From an uncultured Verrucomicrobia subdivision 3 bacterium (GTDB lineage Bacteria; Verrucomicrobiota; Verrucomicrobiia; Limisphaerales; UBA11358), in NCBI GenBank assembly GCA_903835255.1, contig CAILMI010000052.1, positions 1-64,000 on the forward strand: a stretch of 64,000 bases of DNA, written 5' to 3'. Numbering within the stretch: the stretch's first letter is position 1; the number at the start of each line of letters is the position of its first letter. The translations under genes were made by a program, and so were the position numbers. The notes beneath the pieces were generated by a model, which did not search any database, had not been told where the DNA came from, and saw nothing but the letters and a program-made list of their open reading frames with translations. Positions 32,800 through 40,103 of the stretch are shown here, one piece after another.

Positions 32800-33075
32800 C
32801 TAGCCTCCGGCGATGGCGGGAATGATGCTAATTTCGTCCCCGTCTTTGAGCGGCGTGTCCCGGTTCTGGAGGAAGCGGATGTCCTCCTCGTTGACGTAGA
32901 CGTTGACGAAGCGGCGGACCTCGCCTTTTTCATCCACGAGACGTTCCTGAATGCCGGGGAAGCGCGTCTGCAATTCGACGATTGCCTCGCCGATGGTAGC
33001 GGCGTTGATTTCGATCAGCTCCTCGTTGTGGGTCAACTTGCGGAGCGGGGTGGGGATACGGACTTTTTTTGGCAT
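32800..33075 (-). CDS. MoaD/ThiS family sulfur-carrier-like protein
   Basis: VRIPTPLRKLTHNEELIEINAATIGEAIVELQTRFPGI...VYVNEEDIRFLQNRDTPLKDGDEISIIPAIAGG; C-terminal GG. Confidence 0.9.
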   Translation of the reverse strand: MPKKVRIPTPLRKLTHNEELIEINAATIGEAIVELQTRFPGIQERLVDEKGEVRRFVNVYVNEEDIRFLQNRDTPLKDGDEISIIPAIAGG

Positions 33076-33092
33076 AAAATTTCAGCGGTTGA

Positions 33093-34352
33093 TCACGCGT
33101 TCGCTTTTTCTTCCTGCGTCAGCAGCGCTTCGAACTCGCGCAGGCTCGGCTTGATTTCACGCGGTTTGCCGCAATGGCCCTGCACGGCGTCGAGCGTCTT
33201 CAATCCATTGCCGGTGACGCAGATGACGGCGGAAGAATCGCGCGGGATCTTTCCCGACGCAATGAGTTTCTTCGCCACGCCCACGGTCACGCCGCCGGCG
33301 GTCTCGGCAAAAATGCCCTCCGTCTCCGCCAGCAGCCGGATGGCGTCGCGGATTTCGTCGTCGCTCACATCGTCGGCGGCCGCGCTGGTCTCCCGCATCA
33401 CCTTGAGCGCGTAAAACCCATCAGCCGGCGTGCCGATGGCGAGCGATTTGGCGATGGTGTCGGGCTTGACCGGCTTGAAGAAATCGAGCCCGGCCTTTTG
33501 CGCGGTGGAAATCGGCGAGCAGCCCGTGGCTTGGGCACCGTGCAGGCGGGCCTCGGTGTCCGGGACGAGGCCGAGCTTGACGAATTCCTGGTAGCCCTTA
33601 TGGATCTTGGTCAGCAGCGAGCCGGACGCCATCGGCACAATGGTGTGCTGCGGCAGGCGCCAGCCGAGCTGTTCGGCGATTTCGTAGGCCAGGCTCTTGG
33701 AGCCTTCCGCGTAGTAGGGGCGCATATTGACGTTCACAAAGGCCCAGCCGAATTTGCCGGCAATCTCCGCGCAGAGGCGGTTCACCTCGTCGTAATGGCC
33801 CTTGATGCAGATGACATTCGCACCGTAGATGAGCGAGTTCAGGATTTTGCCCTGCTCCAGATCCGACGGGATGAACACGAAGGATTTCAGCCCGGCGCTG
33901 GCGGCTTGGGCGGCGACGGAATTAGCCAGGTTGCCGGTGGAGGCGCAGGCGACGGTTTTAAACCCGAGTTCCTTGGCGCGGCTCAAGGCCACGCTGACGA
34001 CGCGGTCCTTGAACGAGAGCGTGGGATAATTCACCGCGTCGTTTTTAACCCAGAGTTCGCGGATACCCAACTTCTTGGCCAGGCGATCGGCCTTGATAAG
34101 CGGGGTGAAGCCCACCTGCTGGCCCACCGTCGGCTCCTGCGCCACCGGCAGCAGTTCCCGGTAACGCCACATCGTTTTCGGTCGCGATTCGATCGCGGCC
34201 CGGGTCAGCGATTTTTTAATCCGCTCATAGTCGTAGGCGACTTCCAGCGGGCCGAAATCGAACTCGCAGACGTGGGTGGCGGCGAGCGGATATTCGCGCC
34301 CGCATTCGCGGCACTTGAGCGCCTTCATGAACCCCTGATGCTTTTCACTCAT
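33093..34352 (-). CDS. thrC: Threonine synthase family PLP enzyme (fold type II) with N-terminal Cys motif; possible sulfhydrylase
   Basis: CRECGREYPL N-terminal motif; NYPTLSFKDRVVSVALSRAKELG PLP lysine; CASTGNLANSVAAQAA; VPMASGSLLTKI. Confidence 0.88.
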   Translation of the reverse strand: MSEKHQGFMKALKCRECGREYPLAATHVCEFDFGPLEVAYDYERIKKSLTRAAIESRPKTMWRYRELLPVAQEPTVGQQVGFTPLIKADRLAKKLGIRELWVKNDAVNYPTLSFKDRVVSVALSRAKELGFKTVACASTGNLANSVAAQAASAGLKSFVFIPSDLEQGKILNSLIYGANVICIKGHYDEVNRLCAEIAGKFGWAFVNVNMRPYYAEGSKSLAYEIAEQLGWRLPQHTIVPMASGSLLTKIHKGYQEFVKLGLVPDTEARLHGAQATGCSPISTAQKAGLDFFKPVKPDTIAKSLAIGTPADGFYALKVMRETSAAADDVSDDEIRDAIRLLAETEGIFAETAGGVTVGVAKKLIASGKIPRDSSAVICVTGNGLKTLDAVQGHCGKPREIKPSLREFEALLTQEEKANA

Positions 34353-34411
34353 ATTTTTTTGTTGGTCGGGGCGGCGCCGCGCGCCGCGTTCCTGCCGTTT
34401 TTGATCCGGGC

Positions 34412-34444
34412 AAAAAAAAGCCCCGACTCATGACGAGAAGGGGC
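34412..34444 (-). terminator. Intrinsic terminator of SAM riboswitch expression platform
   Basis: Minus strand GCCCC-TTCTCGTCATGAGTC-GGGGC-TTTTTTTT; CTTCTC in the 5' arm can alternatively pair with GAGAAG of the aptamer 3' end. Confidence 0.85.
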
Positions 34445-34464
34445 GACAAAACGGTTGTGCTCTT

Positions 34465-34580
34465 CTCATTTTTTCCCAAGCGAATGAGGCTTGAGCTGGA
34501 ATTGGCACCTGTCATTGAAACCAAAGTTCAATCGGTTGCCGTGGCGTCATCGGGCCAGTCCCTCGACCACTCGTTATGAG
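34465..34580 (-). ncRNA. SAM-I (S-box) riboswitch aptamer upstream of thrC-like operon
   Basis: Minus strand CTCATAACGAGTGGTCGAGGGACTGGCCCGATGACGCCACGGCAACC...AGGTGCCAATTCCAGC...AAATGAG; matches S-box core blocks and P1 pairing CTCAT/ATGAG. Confidence 0.95.
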
Positions 34581-34726
34581 TCCGTCAAATCAACGGATAC
34601 GGATAGATTGATGAAAAGGCCATCCGCTGTCAAAAACATTTTTGACGGGGGATGATTCCTTCGGGCGCCGTGGATTGAGGCGGTGGGCGAAAAAAACTGC
34701 GCCCTCAGAGATTCGGAGGTTGGGCA

Positions 34727-36352
34727 TCAGTGCGATCGCCTGCGTGGATTCCAATCCAGCCCGCCGCTGATTTGCGGTGAGGCGATGGCCAGGGTTGTTG
34801 CGCTTAATTGCGGCGCGAGGCGAGGCGAGGCCGGCATCCCCGACCGGTTCTGGGCTGCGGGCGTCTGGCGGGCAGCTGGAGATCCGGTGGAGCCCTGCGA
34901 AATGGCCGGCTTCGGGCCCCTAGCGGGAAGAACGGATTGCGGATTGAATTTTTCATGCGCCGGAGCCGTTTGCGCCGGACTGAACCCGGTGTTCATGGAA
35001 CGGTTCGCCGCCGCTGTCAGGGGCGCCCGCTCCGTGGATTGCGAAAAGTGGCGCTCCGGCAGTGGGCTGGTCTGAACCTGTCTCTCTTGTGTCCGTTGGG
35101 TCCGGGAGATTGAATTTAGCGCCTTTCCTGCAAAGGGACTTTGTGCGGCAGTTTCAAGACGGGCTGGATGGGGACCGTCTTTCTTCACAGGGACCGATAG
35201 CTGCGGCGCGTGACGGCGTGTCACCGCTAAAGGGGTGCTGGGGGAGGGTGTCGCGACCGCAGTGTTTGCCCGGCCCGCCGGCGCTGAGCGCGCGTGTTCT
35301 GCGTGCTGGGGGGGGAGGTTTTGAGAGGGGATGCCGTTGTTGACGACAATCTGGTTATGTCCCTCGCCGCGGATTTTGATGTTATTGATGACCGTGGTGT
35401 TGTTGTAGATCTGCGTCACCTGCGCGGGTCGGGCGCAGACCTGGCGCGGATGGGGATTGCAGAAATAATCCGTGGGGACAAAGGTGTAGCAGTTGGCGCC
35501 CAGCCCGAATCCGAAGCTCAGGTTCACGCCGCCGCCTTGATAGGTAAATCCGACACCGCTCTGACAGGCAGTCATCGGTGGCAAGGGCGCCCAGCCGCAA
35601 TACTGGTTCGAATAACGCCAGGTCACCCAGGACGGCGCCCAGACCGTGTCCGGATACCAGCACCAGCCAAAGCTCGGATCCCGGAACCAGCGGCCGTAAT
35701 GAAACGTTGCGCCCCAGGCATATTCTGAAGACCAATACCAGCCGCAGTCGGTGGACACCCAGCGCCCCCGGTCACAGTAGGGTTGCCAGCCTGAATCGTA
35801 GATACAGGCTGTCGGCCGCCAGCAGCGGCCATAACCGGCGACCACCACCCAACTGCCATAGGGCGTCAGTGTGTCGTTCCAATAACTCGGCGTGATGGGC
35901 GCAGGAGGCGTCACAGCTTCCGCCGTTTCCGTCGGAGCGGGGGCGGGAGCGCTTTCGCCTGGCTCTGCTTTTGTCTCTTGGGAGGTCTGTGTGGCGGCAA
36001 ATGCCGCCTGCAAGACTTGGTCGCGCTGCAGCATCGCCGTCACCACTTCCGTCGGAGTCCCGAGGTTGGAGAGGTAGATGAGACGGTCGGCATCCAGATT
36101 GAAGAGCCGGCTGGAATTGGTGATGTAAGACAGGAGGATGTTTCCATCCACGCCGGCTTGGGTCAGCCGCGCAACTTGCGCCAGTGGACTCGTTGGCGAA
36201 ATACCGGGAGGCAGGGGAGCAGCCACAGGAATGGCTGGAGATTCCGGGGGCAGGGGAGCTGCCGGGGATTTCTGGGGGAACACAGCGGTTGCCAGCATCA
36301 GGGCAGCCCCCGCTGCGATTCCATTCATCCTTCTTATAATTGGAAGTTTCAT
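34727..36352 (-). CDS. DUF6600-like Trp/Gly-rich secreted protein
   Basis: Signal peptide; LTPYGSWVVVAGYGRCWRPT...WGATFHYGRWFRDPSFGWCWYPDTVWAPSWVTWRYSNQYCGWAPLPP; low-complexity C-terminal tail. Confidence 0.75.
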   Translation of the reverse strand: MKLPIIRRMNGIAAGAALMLATAVFPQKSPAAPLPPESPAIPVAAPLPPGISPTSPLAQVARLTQAGVDGNILLSYITNSSRLFNLDADRLIYLSNLGTPTEVVTAMLQRDQVLQAAFAATQTSQETKAEPGESAPAPAPTETAEAVTPPAPITPSYWNDTLTPYGSWVVVAGYGRCWRPTACIYDSGWQPYCDRGRWVSTDCGWYWSSEYAWGATFHYGRWFRDPSFGWCWYPDTVWAPSWVTWRYSNQYCGWAPLPPMTACQSGVGFTYQGGGVNLSFGFGLGANCYTFVPTDYFCNPHPRQVCARPAQVTQIYNNTTVINNIKIRGEGHNQIVVNNGIPSQNLPPQHAEHARSAPAGRANTAVATPSPSTPLAVTRRHAPQLSVPVKKDGPHPARLETAAQSPFAGKALNSISRTQRTQERQVQTSPLPERHFSQSTERAPLTAAANRSMNTGFSPAQTAPAHEKFNPQSVLPARGPKPAISQGSTGSPAARQTPAAQNRSGMPASPRLAPQLSATTLAIASPQISGGLDWNPRRRSH

Positions 36353-36509
36353 GAGAGATTTTAGTGGAGGACGGGGTTCACCGTTTCAGGGGTTCGACGG
36401 GGTCGGGGTCGGGGATATTCAATTGAAGAGGGTTGTTTTTGACGGGTCCCTTTCCAGGGATGACAGGCCTCCTGAGTTCTGGGGGGGTGGACAAAACAAT
36501 GCTGGAAGA

Positions 36510-36585
36510 TGGTGCCCCCGCCCGGAATTGAACTGGGATCAACGGTTTAGGAAACCGCTGCTCTATCCATTTGAGCTACGGGGGC
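36510..36585 (-). tRNA. tRNA-Arg (anticodon CCT), CCA encoded
   Basis: Reverse complement GCCCCCGTAGCTCAAATGGATAGAGCAGCGGTTTCCTAAACCGTTGATCCCAGTTCAATTCCGGGCGGGGGCACCA folds as a cloverleaf. Confidence 0.95.
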
Positions 36586-36651
36586 TAAATTATTGATTCT
36601 ATTGGGTTTATGTTCATTTTTGAACACCCCTAAAAAGAGCCAATTTGACTT

Positions 36652-36830
36652 TTGCCGACACTTAGCGGCATCAAGCAGCTGGAGCGATACAAAGTCGAGA
36701 AAGTGACGATTTGCAACGTCACGGTCAAAATTTACAAGAGGCAGCGCGCCACCACAAGCGCCCAATTTCGGACCGTCTACAAGCGGGTTGACTATTCGGG
36801 CGGCACCCGGAGGTCCGCAGCTGCACCGAT
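36652..36830 (+). pseudogene. Possible tyrosine-recombinase N-terminal remnant adjacent to tRNA
   Basis: VEKVTICNVTVKIYKRQRATTSAQFRTVYKRVDYSGGTRR resembles the arm-binding N-terminus of some integrases; no catalytic domain follows. Confidence 0.35.
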
Positions 36831-36992
36831 TACCCCGTCGCGCCAGAGGAGGCTAGGCTCTCGTGTTTCGACAATTCTTGCACCCGTTCGAAAGCGCGGC
36901 GGGGTGAAGTGAGTAACACGAACGTGTAATTGCCCTTCGGGAGATGTGCGGTACCTTCGAGCCGTCCACACTAATAATAAAGTACTCGAATT

Positions 36993-39062
36993 ATGAAAAT
37001 ACCAAAAATAGCATTGGCAAGCGTTGCAGCCGCCCTTGGGATTGTCAGCGCTTACTCCTCCAACAGTTACCAGTCAGCGGTTAATTCATTGGGGGCATCC
37101 GCCTACTGGCCTCTGAATGAAACCACGCAACCCCCCGCGGCCTTTGTGGTCACCAATAGGGGTACTTTGGGTTCGGCGGCGAACGGATATTATTGCAATC
37201 CCCCCGGTCATCCCACTTCCTCCACTCTTTTCCCGGGGCCGACAAATGGTGCCACCAGTGATGGCAATCCCGGTGCCCTGTGTGTGGGTCAATCTGGAGA
37301 TATACAGAATGTGGATGGATATGTGATTGTGCCCAATCCGAATCGGCAATTCAAACTCGGGGTGCCGTTCACTTCGGAAGTCTGGGTCAAGCCGCTGGGC
37401 GGCGATCCCAACGACATCACCGGCGCCAGTTATGCCAGCACCGAGTGGGCGGCGGTCATGAAGAGTGGCGCGGGAGGGCAGTCCTTTAACGGCGTCAATG
37501 GCAATGGCGGCGGTGATGCCAATGAATATAACAAGGGCGGTGGATTTGGCATCGGCAACTCTTACGGCTGGTGTGTTTCTTTGGCGGGATATTACACGTT
37601 CAATTATTCAGATGGAAATGGTGGCTGGCTTGGCTGGGATGGTTCCCCCGGCTTAATCAGCAGTGCAACTTGGATTGTTGATTTCTACAATGGTGAATCG
37701 GGCAACCGGCCCACCCTTGAAATGAATGTGCCGATGTCTGCGCCCACACCTGTCTGGTTTCATTTGGTGCTTTCCTATGACGGCACCAATGCCTTCTTTT
37801 ACACAAACGGCGTCATCGCCGCCACCACGGTTCCCGGGATTCCTCAATCGACCAACACCGTAATGGCACCGAATCCGAATGATTGGAACGTGCCGGATCC
37901 GACGGGTCTGAATACTTTCACCTCCTGGTCGTACCCAACAAATGATGGCGTGAGATACAAGCCCGACTTGGTGAACCCGATTTGTTTTGGCAATATCAAC
38001 CCATTTGATTGCACCCATGTGAACCAGGGCGGTAACGGTCCTAACGCGGATCGGGGGATCGGGTTCAAGTCTCAAACCTTCTACGGCGTGCTGGATGAGG
38101 CGGCTCTGTACACGAATGTCTTGTCCCCGGCAGCTGTGGCTCAACATTATGCGTATGCCTCTTCAACTAACCAGACCCTCTACACCAATGCGGTGATCAG
38201 CGCCAACCCGGTGATTTATTTGCGCTTTGACGAACCGCACTACACGCAGCCGAATTCAGCTTCCTTTCCCGTTGCTGCCTGTACTAGCAATAACTTTAAT
38301 GGTGTCTATCAGCCGGGAACGATTCCGGGAATAGCGGGCGTGGCGGCAGAGGGCTTTGGCTCGCCGAGTCGCGCCGTCAAACTCAACGGGTTGGATGGAG
38401 CCATCGTTGTGGCCAGCATTCAAAATACGGTGCTGGATCCGCAAGGCGCCTCTCCTTTTTCTGTGACAGCCTGGTTTAAGGGGAATCTGGCAGATTGCTA
38501 TGGCCGATTCCAATCCATCCTCGGCCGGGGCGATAACGCCTGGCGGTTTGCCATGGACTATGTTGCAAATGTCCATTGGAATCCCGGCAACGGTCCGGAG
38601 CTAGTTTCCACCAACACCTATAACGATGGCAATTGGCATATGATTGTCGGAACCTCCGATGGATCCACGGCAACCCTTTATGTGGATGGTCAAATTCAGG
38701 ATTCCTCAACTGGGGTGGGTTCTTTGGGGGGGAGTTCGAATGATTTGCTGATCGGCGGAGCGCCGGATTACACCAGTGCCAATAACAGCGGCGGTCAGAC
38801 GCAGCGTTATTTTGCGGGTCAGGTGGCTCAGGTGGCTTTTTTTAATAAAACACTGAGCTCGCAGGATGTGACTTCGCTGTATCAGGCGATCTCATTTGCA
38901 GTCAATATTCAATCTCTCGGTGCCGGGCAAATCCAGCTCACCTGGGATAGCGGCACTCTAGTATCCTCCTCCACGGTATCGGGTGTTTATAGTCCCGTGG
39001 CAGGCACTTCGCCGCTGACGCTTCCCGTGAGTGGAAGTGCCCAGTTCTTCAGGTTACAATAA
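36993..39062 (+). CDS. Secreted LamG / concanavalin A-like domain protein (two LamG-like segments)
   Basis: Signal peptide; repeated YVIVPNPNRQFKLGVPFTSEVWVKP... and AIVVASIQNTVLDPQGASPFSVTAWFKG...GNWHMIVGTSDGSTATLYVDGQ. Confidence 0.82.
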   Translation: MKIPKIALASVAAALGIVSAYSSNSYQSAVNSLGASAYWPLNETTQPPAAFVVTNRGTLGSAANGYYCNPPGHPTSSTLFPGPTNGATSDGNPGALCVGQSGDIQNVDGYVIVPNPNRQFKLGVPFTSEVWVKPLGGDPNDITGASYASTEWAAVMKSGAGGQSFNGVNGNGGGDANEYNKGGGFGIGNSYGWCVSLAGYYTFNYSDGNGGWLGWDGSPGLISSATWIVDFYNGESGNRPTLEMNVPMSAPTPVWFHLVLSYDGTNAFFYTNGVIAATTVPGIPQSTNTVMAPNPNDWNVPDPTGLNTFTSWSYPTNDGVRYKPDLVNPICFGNINPFDCTHVNQGGNGPNADRGIGFKSQTFYGVLDEAALYTNVLSPAAVAQHYAYASSTNQTLYTNAVISANPVIYLRFDEPHYTQPNSASFPVAACTSNNFNGVYQPGTIPGIAGVAAEGFGSPSRAVKLNGLDGAIVVASIQNTVLDPQGASPFSVTAWFKGNLADCYGRFQSILGRGDNAWRFAMDYVANVHWNPGNGPELVSTNTYNDGNWHMIVGTSDGSTATLYVDGQIQDSSTGVGSLGGSSNDLLIGGAPDYTSANNSGGQTQRYFAGQVAQVAFFNKTLSSQDVTSLYQAISFAVNIQSLGAGQIQLTWDSGTLVSSSTVSGVYSPVAGTSPLTLPVSGSAQFFRLQ

Positions 39063-39078
39063 TTAATGCGCGCTCTCA

Positions 39079-39120
39079 CCCTCCCAAGATTTCTGTTTTG
39101 AAATCTTGGGAGGGATTTTT
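39079..39120 (+). terminator. Intrinsic terminator downstream of LamG gene
   Basis: CCCTCCCAAGATTTC-TGTTTT-GAAATCTTGGGAGGG-ATTTTT, perfect 15-bp stem. Confidence 0.9.
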
Positions 39121-39126
39121 AATAGA

Positions 39127-39999
39127 ATGAAAAAAACACGGGGATTTACGTTGATTGAATTGCTGGTGGTGATTGCCATCATTGCCATTTTGGCGGCCAT
39201 GTTGTTGCCGGCCTTATCCAAGGCTAAGCAAAAAGCGCAGGGTATTCAGTGCATGAATAACCAGAAGCAACTGGGCCTGGCTGCCATTATGTATTCCCAT
39301 GATTTTAATGATAATTGGGTGCCGAATCAGCCGCTGCAAAGCGTGGCCTGGGTATCGGGCGGGATGGATTGGAATGCCGGAAATACCGGTAATACCAATT
39401 CCGCTATCATGGTAGATCCGGCAGTTTCAGTTTTAGGTCCCTACACAACAACTCCAAAATTATATCATTGCCCTGGGGACAACTCCACCGTGGTGAATGA
39501 GGGCTTGCGTGTGCGGAGTGTCTCCATGAATCAGGCCGTGGGAACCGTCGGGGTTACCGTCCCCGGTCTTGCTGCCGGAAGCCCGGTCAACGGGCAGTGG
39601 TTGACCGCGCTTAATATTGGGAACAAGCCGCAGAGTCTGTGGCAGACCTACGGTAAAACCGCCTCAATGAACAATCCCGGACCGAGCATGTTATGGGTGT
39701 TTGTGGATGAGCATCCCAATAGTATCAATGACGGTAATTTCGCGGTGCAAATGAGAGCAACGGGTGCCTATGGGAATTGGATTGATGTGCCGGGGAGCTC
39801 TCATGGCGGATCCTGTGGATTTTCTTTTGCCGATGGTCATGCTGAAACTCACAAATGGCGCGGATCGGTTGTGCAGCGCATCGTGGTGCCCAGCGGTCCC
39901 TCTATTTCCGGCGGCCAATCCGGATTGGTGGCCGGAAACGATCCAGCAAATATCGCCGATCTGACTTGGATTCAGGACAGAACCTCGGCTCCGCGATAA
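39127..39999 (+). CDS. Prepilin-type N-terminal cleavage/methylation domain protein (pseudopilin)
   Basis: [39 protein letters not shown]-terminal [14 protein letters not shown] motif. Confidence 0.9.
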   Translation: MKKTRGFTLIELLVVIAIIAILAAMLLPALSKAKQKAQGIQCMNNQKQLGLAAIMYSHDFNDNWVPNQPLQSVAWVSGGMDWNAGNTGNTNSAIMVDPAVSVLGPYTTTPKLYHCPGDNSTVVNEGLRVRSVSMNQAVGTVGVTVPGLAAGSPVNGQWLTALNIGNKPQSLWQTYGKTASMNNPGPSMLWVFVDEHPNSINDGNFAVQMRATGAYGNWIDVPGSSHGGSCGFSFADGHAETHKWRGSVVQRIVVPSGPSISGGQSGLVAGNDPANIADLTWIQDRTSAPR

Positions 40000-40103
40000 C
40001 CAGTCGGTGTCCAAGGTGGTAAATTATCATCGTTGATATTCTGGGCTCAGAGCGAGTTCACCCCATTTTTTCTAGTTATCTTTTTAAATTTAAAAATAAG
40101 TTT

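Noticed and set aside
33174-34433. 419-aa plus-strand ORF opposite thrC
   Set aside because: Antisense shadow of the conserved threonine-synthase-like gene, and it would cross the riboswitch leader.
34629-34646. Perfect hairpin GTCAAAAACATTTTTGAC upstream of the S-box
   Set aside because: Short, AT-rich stem without a GC arm. It could be a weak terminator for the upstream DUF6600-like gene, but the evidence is too thin to call.
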